64,000 nucleotides of DNA from Phycisphaerae bacterium. GTDB taxonomy: Bacteria; Planctomycetota; Phycisphaerae; Phycisphaerales; SM1A02. The notes beneath the pieces are model-generated. The model was not told the origin of the DNA, made no database searches, and saw only the letters and a program-made list of their open reading frames with translations. The DNA lies in NCBI GenBank assembly GCA_002717655.1, contig PBAY01000039.1:1-64000 (forward strand), given 5' to 3'. The stretch's first letter is position 1, and each line of letters opens with the position of its first letter. The translations under genes were made by a program, and so were the position numbers. Below, piece after piece: positions 17,201 to 26,163 of this stretch.

Positions 17201-18609
17201 GTGATGCTCGACTGAACAAGCCATTCATCCATCCCCTCATGTTTCATGCGGATGCCGATGGTTTCCAGAGAAAGATCATCAACAGCTTCGGCCAGAATAT
17301 TGAGTTTGGCTGATGGGAGGACATCCAGATCCTGATCAGGATCTGAGAGAATGACATCTGGTGGATCATCCTGTTCAACCGGAATCTGTACTGGGAGTGG
17401 TTCAACACTCTGTAGACCAAACTGATCCTTCAAGGCGATCATCAACCGGCGTGAATCGTCCGCCTTCCACTGAAGCTTCCAATTCGCCTTGTTGCTGGAA
17501 TCACGTGTGAAACTGACTTCCTGATCATCCTTCCAACCGAATGTTCGATCAAACCACTCCGAGTCGGGATTCGCAGGAACATCAATATCCCGATTGAGAG
17601 ACAAATCAACCGTGACCATCGAACCCTCGAGTACAGGAGGGCGGATCATCTCGATACCACGTCCAGACTGAGTTGGTGTGATCTCTCTGAATTTGCGCCA
17701 GGGTTGAGCATAAGAGGGTGGATCGATGCGAACCTGAACATTGTCGACTCTGGGCAGAGACATCAACAGAACTCGTTCCAGAGGAGTCTCCGCATCCTGC
17801 GTACTGAAGATGATCTCCACCGCTTCGCCATCAGCACTGATCAATCGCTCATGGATACCGTCTCGTTGATGGGTCAACAATACATCCGACCATTCTCCGG
17901 ATATGCCATCCTGAATCTCCCGGTAACGGGCACGTACTGGATCAGCATCTGCATCCGGAGTCATGTTCTCTGCTCGAAGAAGAAGTGGAAGACCTCTTCC
18001 GTGTACCCGATGTTCGGAAAGGATCTCATCCATCCTTGAAGCCACTGCTGTTCTGGCAGGCCATTTCATACTGGACCAGGGAGCAAGAACTCGGATTGAT
18101 CCGGTCTGGATGGTTGCAGGTGAGATGAGAACCCAGGTGACCAGTCCAACACAGACCATGGTCAGTACAAGCATGGCCTGACGAGCAGGGCGGGCGTCAA
18201 CCATCGAAGGGATATCGACACGCTTCATCATCCTGGCTGTTTCATTGACTGATTTTGCAGCCAACGGGTTCGAATCACTTGTGCCAGTCAGGGTGAACTC
18301 GATGCTTGAAGCAAGATGTCCTTCAAGCTGCTTCTGTTGATTCTCAAGTTCAAGTGCTAGCTGATTGCGAGAAGGTTTGAACAACCATGCAGGGATGAGT
18401 GATCTGATGATCATCACCATGAGCAGAACTATCAGACCAACAAGTACGGTTGCTCGGATACCTGATGAAATTCGAAGCAACCAGTCAATGGCGATCGTGG
18501 CCATGATGATCGTCATCAAGACGGAGACGATGATCGCCAGACGGCGCGTCAGGAGAAGACGCCGAGCCCGACGACCAGCTGCTTCAAGATGTCGAATCAC
18601 ATCCTTCAT
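14245..18609 (-). CDS. Giant DUF4175-like membrane protein with coiled coils and Ser/Gln tracts
   Basis: 1454 residues. Three membrane helices near the N-terminus (~23-46, 53-77, 145-163) are followed by beta-rich extracytoplasmic domains (~200-540) and a long, acidic, Glu/Gln-rich coiled-coil region (~550-1200) with many QEQ and EEM blocks. Near the C-terminus a run of about 12 serines is followed by a Gln tract of about 15, then a short conserved tail (LPQRVRDMLRQGRRDSYSSV) that resembles the tail of planctomycete DUF4175 proteins. The cellular job is unknown; its place in the MoxR/VWA run suggests a scaffold in envelope assembly. ATG at 18609; no overlap with the upstream gene (69 bp gap). 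Confidence 0.82.
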   Translation of the reverse strand: MKDVIRHLEAAGRRARRLLLTRRLAIIVSVLMTIIMATIAIDWLLRISSGIRATVLVGLIVLLMVMIIRSLIPAWLFKPSRNQLALELENQQKQLEGHLASSIEFTLTGTSDSNPLAAKSVNETARMMKRVDIPSMVDARPARQAMLVLTMVCVGLVTWVLISPATIQTGSIRVLAPWSSMKWPARTAVASRMDEILSEHRVHGRGLPLLLRAENMTPDADADPVRARYREIQDGISGEWSDVLLTHQRDGIHERLISADGEAVEIIFSTQDAETPLERVLLMSLPRVDNVQVRIDPPSYAQPWRKFREITPTQSGRGIEMIRPPVLEGSMVTVDLSLNRDIDVPANPDSEWFDRTFGWKDDQEVSFTRDSSNKANWKLQWKADDSRRLMIALKDQFGLQSVEPLPVQIPVEQDDPPDVILSDPDQDLDVLPSAKLNILAEAVDDLSLETIGIRMKHEGMDEWLVQSSITVDQERADHAMEIDLGELEVGEGDILQVTGVAMDRWRDDEGHGRTSESRIRTIRLVTEPEFLSQVRDQLGLLEQRAMDLEELQQEIQESFQEFTQSENAAQELNSEASPNSDQSDPESSQQMEASERATGSNDVPDEVEVQENNESDGPQEGDSRSRNSLERRQAEITRRLGDQQEQAQAVRDWISSNGLRDAQIETVISQVEEALSDGVEASVEAMQSMSRSTDSEQSDAGNTGNEETAREVYESQQEVREALQDVVEALSEDQESWLIARRLDGIESQQQSIQDQTQAMADETRGQSLSELSDETRGEMENMARAQEAVQDQVSQLMDEMEELADAMEDVDPAAAQAMRNAIESAEQNEIQESMAEASEQIEDGRLESAGDSQEQAMQALQSMRGAMSPTEQEKIADLLRRLADMEEAVQQLVFLQSEEIQRLIQAIESAQYQDRDTTMISIRNRTLSVTEDARGGSDEERVIVRRLDRASDSQGMAVSSLRRIPVEGETARDQEQLALEQLQEALVDLQRQQEQAEEEMAEANRRSLAQSYRDIGEKQVLVRSQTKPLVEADAITRRVRHEARQISRQQMDIGESVQNLRDEFKEIDERPVFMLIHERVMEVSAQTSEELSSATMDQGTTSSQARIARDLLSMAEALEDESGGEEEEFQRRSASNGGGGDSGSEQGGGAGQMDQVLPPVAEIRLLRSLQMDLMEQTRELDQDPAIDPATREQRTADLSSLQKKLSELGQEMFDRLMEGQQQGQPQVDPGTTPPSSPIMRAFDEQTAVDEQDSTPNRRQPLSLDELLGLEEEQAVDQTDATLLPNNYDPIEAIIDEMDRAASLLGQDQVTGPPTQRLQEDIIRRLDSLIAQAREQQSSSSSSSSSSSSQQRNQQNQQQQQQQQQQQQQQDQRQQGGQTEQAQGQLAEGERTNLPPGAQDPRLGGLLEETDQEWGSLPQRVRDMLRQGRRDSYSSVYEKLTGEYYRKLAEQKDE
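14500..14541 (-). repeat. CAG/CAA trinucleotide tract encoding poly-Gln
   Basis: On the plus strand this reads as an uninterrupted run of CTG and TTG triplets, encoding about 14 consecutive glutamines near the C-terminus of the DUF4175-like protein. The neighbouring stretch (about 14565-14605) encodes a serine run. Mixed codons argue for selection on the protein rather than pure replication slippage. Confidence 0.8.
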
Positions 18610-18678
18610 GACGATACAAGTCTCACGTCAATGATAGAACCTGGCCAACGTAACAACATGAAATTCCTCATTCTCATG

Positions 18679-20976
18679 TCACGCAAGCCTCAATAACCGT
18701 CGACCAGTCCACTCGAGAGTCAACAGGACCATCAGAAGAATGAAAATGAATGGTGCATCCCAGAGTCCGGCTCTTCTGATCTCAGTCTCGTTGATGGAAC
18801 GATCCGGCAGTGAATTGAAGAGTGATTCAATTGAATCCGGTTCAACCACCTCACCACCGGTCATTTCAGCGAGGGTGGCAAGTGAATCATGATCGGTTTC
18901 AGGTCTCTGGTATTCCAGAGTCACATCTTCGACACGGACCTGAGTTTCAATATCAACACCATTGAGATCAACTGAAAGACGGAATATTCCAGCCCACGCG
19001 GGAACCCATGCTCCGGTCCAGGTATCAAGATCCTGAGCACTTTGTTGAAGATCCAGATTGGTTGAAAGTCGACCCTCGGTATTGATGACCGAAACAGAGA
19101 TTGATTCAGGCATGTTGATCTGGGTGGATTCATCAAACACCTTCAGTTTCAACTGGAGTACCTGTCCTACAGGTATCTGCCTCTGTGATGGAACAAGTTC
19201 GGCAATCTCACGAGCAGCAGCCAGAGAAGCGCGACCAAGATGACGAATCAACTGGATCCAGAACTGCTCGCCGAGCTGTTCACCACGTCCATATCTCCAG
19301 CGCCATATCTCATCAGTCGTGACATAGATGCTTCTGCCGATTCCATAGCGAATGGACATGATCAGTGGAATCGGGAGATCTTGATCTCGAACCCTGATGG
19401 TTTCAGCCAGTACCGATGAGGTGGGCTTGAGTTGACTTGGTTGTATCCACTGAGCCCATTGGAGCTTGGACCAATCGGTGTTTTCATCCTGCAGAACCTG
19501 TGGCCACTGTGAGGATCCGTCATCCGAAAGCTGGAGAACACCTGATCTTCGTGCCTCATCTGTTGGCTGCATCTGTACAGGTGATCCAATTGATGGCATT
19601 TCAAATGGACCGTTGAAGGGAAAGGTGTCCGCCAGTTCCGTCTGGGCCCATGATGATGGTGTTGAAATCTCACCACCGATCCAGAGCAGACCTGCTCCAC
19701 CAGCAGCCACTGCTTCCTGAAGAAGATGGTGTTGTTCAGGAGACATGACTCCTGATGGAACATCTCCGATGATGATCACATCGAATTGACTGAATTCATC
19801 AACAGTCACAGGAAGTCTTGAAAGTGGTCGATCACCTTCCTGAGCAAAACTTCGATCAGCAGAAAGGAGCATGATCGAAGACTCGATTGATTTTTCCCTG
19901 ATCAACAGATTCTTGAGATATCGATACTCCCATCGTGGAGAACCTTCGACATAGAGAACCCGAAGAGGTTCATCAAGCAGTTCGACATCCAGATCCTTCT
20001 GGTTGTTGTCGGCAACCAGATCGGGTTTATCGGGTTCAATGGTGATACTCCAGGTCGCGGTACCACCAAGATCCGGGACACCCATCAAGGTTTCCTCGAC
20101 CCGCACCTGTTCTCCACCATCAACCCGCTTTCGATCAAGTTCGATACCCGTACGTCGATCGCGGAGAACAATGTCAAAGGCCTCCTTGGTCGATCCACGA
20201 CGAGTGATCGCAACCTGAACCGGTACACGATCTCCCGTGAAAGCCTGATCTGGGGCAGTGACACTCTCCAACACGAGATCGCCCATGGCTTCTGCGGAAC
20301 CAACCGGTACCACGATGACCTTTACACCAGCGGATCGAATGTCCGCAATCGGTCGGGATTTCAATCCATGATCAGATCGCCCGTCACTGAACACGACAGC
20401 GGCACTGATTGGACCGCCTGCTGATACAGCAATGGCTCGAGCAATCGACTCGTCGATTCGAGTGTGACTTCCCAATGGTCTCTCGAGATTCAATGGGATC
20501 GAATGATCAGGTGCATCCATTTGATATGGATGTCCATGGAACCCGAACCAGCGAACATCGCGCTCTTCTGAAATCCGATCCCATTCTTCACCGGTCTCTT
20601 CAAGCAGTCGTCGAACCTGTTCCTGACGAGTCATTCGATTGTCCTGCAGGGGATCGTCAACAACATCAGGAACCGCCATTGAACCACTTTCATCAATCAA
20701 CACGAGTACCTGATCGACTGTATGAAGTTCGCGGTGCGATTCCAGTACGGGTCCATTGAGAAGAACAGCGACCACGACCAACAGGATGAATCTGATCAGC
20801 CCGAGTGCCACATGTCTCTTCGGTGCTCGACTTGATCCTCGATAACACCAGATCGTGAAGACAAAAATGCCAAGGATCACCAGAATCCAAAGCCAGAGTG
20901 GCCATGGTGCAAGCCATCCAAGATGGAACTCATCTCCTGAGGGAAGGTAGTCGAGATTGAACAACCAGCGGATCAA
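18679..20976 (-). CDS. VWA-domain membrane protein with glutamine-amidotransferase-like domain
   Basis: 765 residues. Two membrane helices at the N-terminus (~25-45 and 62-80) are followed by a von Willebrand A domain with the MIDAS motif DESGSM (~94). Further on, VLYVEGSPRWEYRYL and IIIGDVPSGVMSPEQ..GGAGLLWIGG belong to a class I amidotransferase-like fold found in planctomycete VWA proteins; a catalytic Cys is not apparent. A C-terminal helix lies at ~745-760. It starts at a TTG that overlaps the upstream stop (TTGA), which suggests translational coupling. Likely partner of the MoxR ATPase and the second VWA protein. Confidence 0.8.
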   Translation of the reverse strand: MIRWLFNLDYLPSGDEFHLGWLAPWPLWLWILVILGIFVFTIWCYRGSSRAPKRHVALGLIRFILLVVVAVLLNGPVLESHRELHTVDQVLVLIDESGSMAVPDVVDDPLQDNRMTRQEQVRRLLEETGEEWDRISEERDVRWFGFHGHPYQMDAPDHSIPLNLERPLGSHTRIDESIARAIAVSAGGPISAAVVFSDGRSDHGLKSRPIADIRSAGVKVIVVPVGSAEAMGDLVLESVTAPDQAFTGDRVPVQVAITRRGSTKEAFDIVLRDRRTGIELDRKRVDGGEQVRVEETLMGVPDLGGTATWSITIEPDKPDLVADNNQKDLDVELLDEPLRVLYVEGSPRWEYRYLKNLLIREKSIESSIMLLSADRSFAQEGDRPLSRLPVTVDEFSQFDVIIIGDVPSGVMSPEQHHLLQEAVAAGGAGLLWIGGEISTPSSWAQTELADTFPFNGPFEMPSIGSPVQMQPTDEARRSGVLQLSDDGSSQWPQVLQDENTDWSKLQWAQWIQPSQLKPTSSVLAETIRVRDQDLPIPLIMSIRYGIGRSIYVTTDEIWRWRYGRGEQLGEQFWIQLIRHLGRASLAAAREIAELVPSQRQIPVGQVLQLKLKVFDESTQINMPESISVSVINTEGRLSTNLDLQQSAQDLDTWTGAWVPAWAGIFRLSVDLNGVDIETQVRVEDVTLEYQRPETDHDSLATLAEMTGGEVVEPDSIESLFNSLPDRSINETEIRRAGLWDAPFIFILLMVLLTLEWTGRRLLRLA

Positions 20977-23120
20977 GCCATGACCCCTGTTTCAGCAGGT
21001 TGAGTTGGTGCTTCACCAGGACTGAAGAGGCGGGAGAGAAAGCCTTCCAGAAACAGGAGGAACATGAGTAGTCCAAGAAGAATCCATACCAGACTTCTTC
21101 CTGGACCTGCTTCTGAAACATCCTGAGTCTTCTGTGACCATTCACCTGTCTCACCAAGCCATTGTTCAACAGCTTCAATGGATTGAAGATCCAGATCACC
21201 TCCAGAAGGATCCACATTCGCCACAATCCAGCTTCGCCGTGTTCCATTTTCATCCAGCAGGGTCCAGATTCCTGCCTGATCAACCGTGTTGTTCTCGTTT
21301 TCAGGATCAAGAATCACGGAAGTGCCGTCTGGATGACGTATTTCTCCACGAACCAGTTTCATATCCTGAATCCATCCAGTATCTCCGACGATCACCTGTT
21401 GCCGGCCCCGACTCAAATGCAGACCGCCCCGGAGAATTTCCTGAATCAATGGAACCATGAGTGGTTTGGCCGGCAGAGAGGTCCAGTCAAGTCTTGGTGA
21501 TGTGGTCAACAGGGCTATGGTTCCGGATCCTGAAGTGGATTCAGTGATCAAGACTGGAATACCAGACTCCGTCTGGATCGAGACGACACCATTCAAACCT
21601 GGATCAACACGAAGAATTCTTCTTGCTTCAACTGGTTCCACAAGATCATCAAGTTCAGAACCAACGACTCGGAGGATCGAATCCTCATTATCCGGAACAC
21701 GGAATGGTTCGGGTGGATCGAGAACAACCTGTTCGGATTCAGAATTCCAGACAAGATCAAATGAAGAATTCAGTTGATCAAGCCATGGGTGGATCAACCG
21801 ATCACCAGGGGGAGCAAACACAAGAAGACCGCCATCAATCCGAAACTGGCGAAGCTGTTCCCATCCTTCCTTCTGCAGAAGATCGGGACGAAGAATGAAG
21901 ATGGCATCAGCATCCACGACATCGCTCTTGACCATTGCGAGTGGATCGATTCGCCTTATTTCAATTGGAAGTTCATCAATCGGCTTGAGTGCGCGGGAAA
22001 CCCATCCGCCAGCATCCTCATCAAACGGAACACTGTCTCTTCCGAGTTGTTCCCGATCCAGAATGATGACACGGAGTACATCTTCCATTTCCAGTAGTAC
22101 ATGCCTGGATTGAGCAGGTGTCATGTCTCCTGAAGTGACTTTGATCGGTGTGATGAAACCACCCTGATCCGTCATGTCCACAGGAAGTGGAAGATCAACC
22201 ATGATGTCACGTTGCCCATTCATCCAGTCGATCTCGCGGGAGGTCGAGATACCTGTTTCCGATGTTGCGGAAAGTGTGGTGGTGGAGGCTGGAAGAGCTT
22301 CGCCATCACGAGTCAGTCGAACCAGGCTCTGTGATGCAAGATCCTGCACTCCTCCTTCTCTGAGAACGACTCGACGGAGAGGTTGAACATCGACAATACG
22401 AACCTGTTCATTGGATTCGATTGCCGGGCTCGTGAAGTCAAGTTGAACACGATTGGAGTCGAAGAGATCCGGTGGAAGGCTTTCGTCGACACGTCCGATT
22501 CCCTCACGGAAATCACTGATCAGCATGATGTGATGATTTCGATTTGGATCCAGATTGATCTGGCTTGCCGTGTATTCAAGTGTCTGTGCCAGATCGGGCT
22601 TTCCGAGTCCAACCGTCATGTTTCTGATTGATTTGATGGCAAGATCATGTTGACGTTGGTTTGGAATCAACTGGTTTCCGGCTGTAAGGACAAGTGGAAT
22701 CAAGTTGATCTCATCACCGGTCTCAAGCTTCTCGATCTCGGAGATTGCGTAGGATTTGTGTCTTTCCAGCGCAGTCGAACCGGATGAATCCGTACTCATG
22801 GAAGACATTGAATTGTCGATGATCAAATGAATTGTTCTGGCCTGATTGCCCAGAATTCCCGTCGAGGAAAGAAGTGGTTGGGCAAGTGCAAGACCAAGAA
22901 CAACCGGTATGAGACACCGGATGATCAGAAGAAGAAGCTGCTGCAGACGAAGTCTTCTTCTCCTGGCCTGCCAGGCTTCGAGGATGAAACGCATGGCGGC
23001 CCATTTGACCGGAGGACGATTACGTCTTGAAAGTAGATGAATCAGGATCGGAATTGAGATTCCAGCCACGCCAGCTACGGCGATCCAGGGTGCCAGAAAT
23101 GTAAATCCAATCGTGATCAT
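20973..23120 (-). CDS. BatA-like membrane protein with VWA-type domain
   Basis: 715 residues. The N-terminus matches the aerotolerance BatA domain: FLAPWIAVAGVAGISIPILIHL, RRNRPPVKWAAMRFI and a second helix ending in ALAQPLL. A VWA-type domain follows with a DxSxS motif DNSMS (~98-102). A C-terminal helix (WILLGLLMFLLFLEGF) anchors the end. The family is usually encoded with MoxR and DUF58 proteins and is thought to sense or assemble envelope complexes through metal-dependent adhesion. ATG at 23120 overlaps the DUF58 stop by 4 bp (ATGA). Confidence 0.84.
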   Translation of the reverse strand: MITIGFTFLAPWIAVAGVAGISIPILIHLLSRRNRPPVKWAAMRFILEAWQARRRRLRLQQLLLLIIRCLIPVVLGLALAQPLLSSTGILGNQARTIHLIIDNSMSSMSTDSSGSTALERHKSYAISEIEKLETGDEINLIPLVLTAGNQLIPNQRQHDLAIKSIRNMTVGLGKPDLAQTLEYTASQINLDPNRNHHIMLISDFREGIGRVDESLPPDLFDSNRVQLDFTSPAIESNEQVRIVDVQPLRRVVLREGGVQDLASQSLVRLTRDGEALPASTTTLSATSETGISTSREIDWMNGQRDIMVDLPLPVDMTDQGGFITPIKVTSGDMTPAQSRHVLLEMEDVLRVIILDREQLGRDSVPFDEDAGGWVSRALKPIDELPIEIRRIDPLAMVKSDVVDADAIFILRPDLLQKEGWEQLRQFRIDGGLLVFAPPGDRLIHPWLDQLNSSFDLVWNSESEQVVLDPPEPFRVPDNEDSILRVVGSELDDLVEPVEARRILRVDPGLNGVVSIQTESGIPVLITESTSGSGTIALLTTSPRLDWTSLPAKPLMVPLIQEILRGGLHLSRGRQQVIVGDTGWIQDMKLVRGEIRHPDGTSVILDPENENNTVDQAGIWTLLDENGTRRSWIVANVDPSGGDLDLQSIEAVEQWLGETGEWSQKTQDVSEAGPGRSLVWILLGLLMFLLFLEGFLSRLFSPGEAPTQPAETGVMA

Positions 23121-24106
23121 CCGGCTCGATGCCGTTTCTGCCAGATCGTGCGTCTGGCAAGAAGTCGACCCAGTGCAGGACCGACCGATTCATGACTGTT
23201 CATCAGGAGGTGGTCATAACCGAATTGTGAACAGGTGGAACTGATGTGTTCAATATGTGTTTCCAGAGCCTTCAGATAGGCTTCCCGGATGGACCGGGGA
23301 TCTATCTTGATTTTCTCTATTTCCTCGAGGTTTTCGAACTGTTCCGGCCCGTTGAAATCAAACGAAAGTTCCTGTCCATCCATGATCTGAAGACACAGGA
23401 CATCCTGTCGATGGTGTTTGAATCGAGCTAGTGCGGAATGAATCTCTTCTGGGTCGGCGAGAAAATCAGAGATCAGGACGAAGATCGCCCGGTTGCTGAT
23501 TCGACCAAGAACCTGTTCAGTCATCCTGATGAGATCCGTTCCCTCATCAACCGGATGGGTATTCAAGGAAGAAACGATCTTGCGCCATTGCCCCTGGCCA
23601 CTTGATCGTTGCACGATGTTCCTGACGTTCTGTGAAAAGGTGACCAGTCCAACACGGTCTGATTGTTGAAGTGAAAGCCAGGAAAGCGCGACTGATGTGG
23701 CAACAGCGTGGTCGAACTTGGTCCAGGAACCGGTGTCCCGACTTGCTCTGGTTGTTCCCCAACCTGATTTGACGGGAAGCGTTCCGTATCTCATGGAAGC
23801 GGAACAATCGACAAGAAGAACCACATCGAGATTCGTTTCCTGCTGGTATTGCTTGATTGTCAGACGGTCTGAACGACCATAGACCTTCCAATCCAGATGT
23901 CGAAGATCATCACCTGGTACATACCCCCGGTGTTGATCGAACTCGACAGCCATCCCTTGATGTGGAGATCGATGAAGACCACTTCGTACACCTTCGACGA
24001 TCATCCGTGCACGAAGCTCGAATGGAGAAAGTTGAGCAAGTGTCTCGGGCGCGAGATAAGCCTCTGCTCGCTGTCTGCTTCCGGTTTCCTGATCCTTTGA
24101 ACTCAT
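23117..24106 (-). CDS. DUF58 domain protein (VWA-like)
   Basis: 329 residues, soluble. The DUF58 core GMAVEFDQHRGYVPGDDLRHLDWKVYGR is spread across ~50-78 in the usual order (conserved segments G..EF..R.Y.PGD..R.IDW). A VWA-like part follows with DCSASM (~100) as MIDAS. DUF58 proteins are regularly encoded beside MoxR ATPases and are presumed clients or adaptors. ATG at 24106; 4-bp overlap with the BatA-like gene and an 18-bp gap to moxR. Confidence 0.9.
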   Translation of the reverse strand: MSSKDQETGSRQRAEAYLAPETLAQLSPFELRARMIVEGVRSGLHRSPHQGMAVEFDQHRGYVPGDDLRHLDWKVYGRSDRLTIKQYQQETNLDVVLLVDCSASMRYGTLPVKSGWGTTRASRDTGSWTKFDHAVATSVALSWLSLQQSDRVGLVTFSQNVRNIVQRSSGQGQWRKIVSSLNTHPVDEGTDLIRMTEQVLGRISNRAIFVLISDFLADPEEIHSALARFKHHRQDVLCLQIMDGQELSFDFNGPEQFENLEEIEKIKIDPRSIREAYLKALETHIEHISSTCSQFGYDHLLMNSHESVGPALGRLLARRTIWQKRHRAG

Positions 24107-24124
24107 GCTTCTCCGCCAAAGAAC

Positions 24125-25174
24125 CTATTGGGTGATTTCATCGAGATGGCGGGCCGTGTGATCATCCATTGGATCAATGGGTATCTCTTCAAGAAGTGAG
24201 GTGATCACATCATCTGTCTTGATTCCATCTGCTTCTGCATTGAAATTCAGAAGAATGCGATGACGGAGAACTGGAAGAGCGACTTCCTGAATATGTTTGG
24301 GAGTCACATGACTATCACCGTTGAGAATCGCATGTGTCTTGGCAGCAAGAACAAGAAACTGGCTGGCGCGTGGTCCTGCACCCCAGCCGACATAATCCTT
24401 GACGATCTGTGGTGGATTCTCGGTGTCACGGATTCGAGTCGATCGAGCCAGACGAACCGCATAGGCAGCCACATGATCAGCAATTGGAACCTGACGTACC
24501 AGCTGGTGGATCATCAGCACATCTTCACCTGACAGTACTGGTTCAATCGTGATGTCTTCATCAGAAGTCGTCTGCTGGACAATCAGAAGTTCCTCATCGG
24601 ATTTCGGATACCCAACGGAGATGTTCAACATGAATCGATCAAGCTGAGCTTCAGGAAGTGGATAGGTGCCTTCCTGTTCAATTGGATTCTGTGTTGCCAA
24701 CACGAAGAAGGGGTCTGGAAGAGGATGTCTTTCTCCCCCTGCGGTGACCTGTCTTTCCTGCATTGCTTCCAGAAGTGCTGCCTGGGTCTTTGGTGGTGTA
24801 CGGTTGATTTCATCAGCCAGAATGATGTTTGCGAATACCGGACCGTGCACGAATCTCAACTGCCGGGTTCCGGTTGATCGATCCTCTTCAATCACCTCGG
24901 TTCCAGTCATGTCACTGGGCATGAGATCTGGTGTGAATTGAATTCTTGAGAATTCGAGATCCAGAGCTTGTGCAATGGAACGAATGAGAAGTGTCTTTGC
25001 CAAACCAGGGACACCGACTACCAATGCGTGACCACCCGAGAAAAGACAGAGAAGCATCTGGTCAATGACTTCCTCCTGTCCAACTATCACTCGACTCAAT
25101 TGTGTTCTCATGCTTGTCGCAGCATCTGCAACACGGGCAACAGCAGCTTGAGAGTCGTATGTCGATTCATCCAT
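24125..25174 (-). CDS. MoxR-family AAA+ ATPase
   Basis: 349 residues. Walker A is GVPGLAKT, Walker B ILADEINRTPPKTQAALLEAM, sensor 1 ATQNPIEQEGTYPLPEAQLDRF: all hallmarks of MoxR. These ATPases act as chaperones that activate or assemble VWA-containing partners. The frame runs up to 25210, but the ATG at 25174 (MDESTYDSQ) is preferred because GGAGA precedes it by about 9 nt. First gene of the run that continues through DUF58, two VWA proteins, the DUF4175-like protein, the toroid protein and the unknown at 11959. Divergent from mutM. Confidence 0.93.
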   Translation of the reverse strand: MDESTYDSQAAVARVADAATSMRTQLSRVIVGQEEVIDQMLLCLFSGGHALVVGVPGLAKTLLIRSIAQALDLEFSRIQFTPDLMPSDMTGTEVIEEDRSTGTRQLRFVHGPVFANIILADEINRTPPKTQAALLEAMQERQVTAGGERHPLPDPFFVLATQNPIEQEGTYPLPEAQLDRFMLNISVGYPKSDEELLIVQQTTSDEDITIEPVLSGEDVLMIHQLVRQVPIADHVAAYAVRLARSTRIRDTENPPQIVKDYVGWGAGPRASQFLVLAAKTHAILNGDSHVTPKHIQEVALPVLRHRILLNFNAEADGIKTDDVITSLLEEIPIDPMDDHTARHLDEITQ

Positions 25175-25290
25175 GGAAAGTGTTCTCCAACATGGGTTTC
25201 CAATCATCACGCATCATGATTTGTTTCAGGATGCCTGAGTATACTGCTGGTGAATTGAACTTCATTTCCTGATTTACATCACGGTTCACC

Positions 25291-26163
25291 ATGCCTGAAC
25301 TTCCTGAAGTAGAACATCTCAGACGCAGCCTGGAGTCATGGATTCAAGGAGCCCGGATCAGGAATGTCCACCTTGAGCGGCTGGATGTGTTGGACTGGCG
25401 GGCATCGCCGGGCACACTCAAATCCGATCGCAATCAGGCGCTTCTTCAAGGTGGACGTATTTCCTGTCTTGATCGCCATGGCAAGCAGATGGCGATCCAC
25501 ACTGAGGATGGTCGGGTTCTGTGTGTTCATCTGGGCATGTCGGGAAGAATGGAGATCGCCAGAGCTGAGGATGAACTACCAGCTCACACCCACTGTGTAT
25601 GGGACCTTCTGGCAGGCCGTAGACGGATCCAGATGAGATTTGTCGATCCCAGACGCTTCGGAGGTCTCTGGACCTTCAGATCGCGTCAGAAGCTTCTCAG
25701 CGACCGCTGGGGAGCTCTGGGACCTGATGCTGTTTCGTTGGATCCAGAATCAATGGCTCAGCAGCTCAGAGGCCGGTCAAGGGGATTGAAAGCGAGCCTT
25801 CTGGACCAATCGGTGGTCGCAGGTCTTGGAAACATCTACGTGGATGAGGCGTTGTTTGAGTCAAAACTGCATCCAAGACAGCCAGCAGGCAGTTTGAAAC
25901 AGGTTGAAATCGGACGGTTGACCACAAGTGTGGTGGGGATACTTCGCCGGGCAATCAAGGAAGGGGGGTCGACTATTCACACCTGGGCCGATCTAACTGG
26001 CGATCCAGGAGGATTTTCGACACAACATCAGGTCTATGGGCGTGGAGGTGAGATGTGCACAACTTGTGGACAACGATTATCCAGTGCTCAGGTGGTTCAA
26101 CGTACAACGGTCTGGTGTTCCAAGTGTCAGACAATCAAGAGAAGGAAGAGATGGGAAATTTAA
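25291..26163 (+). CDS. mutM: Formamidopyrimidine-DNA glycosylase
   Basis: 290 residues. Removes 8-oxoguanine and other oxidised purines and nicks the abasic site. The catalytic N-terminus PELPEVE (Pro1 after Met removal, Glu2), the helix-two-turn-helix region around QSVVAGLGNIYVDEALF and the C-terminal zinc finger (CTTCGQ..CSKCQ) are all intact. A TATACT hexamer at 25240-25245 could be the -10 of its promoter, giving a leader of about 40 nt. It is convergent with dnaA across the largest intergenic gap in the window. Confidence 0.95.
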   Translation: MPELPEVEHLRRSLESWIQGARIRNVHLERLDVLDWRASPGTLKSDRNQALLQGGRISCLDRHGKQMAIHTEDGRVLCVHLGMSGRMEIARAEDELPAHTHCVWDLLAGRRRIQMRFVDPRRFGGLWTFRSRQKLLSDRWGALGPDAVSLDPESMAQQLRGRSRGLKASLLDQSVVAGLGNIYVDEALFESKLHPRQPAGSLKQVEIGRLTTSVVGILRRAIKEGGSTIHTWADLTGDPGGFSTQHQVYGRGGEMCTTCGQRLSSAQVVQRTTVWCSKCQTIKRRKRWEI

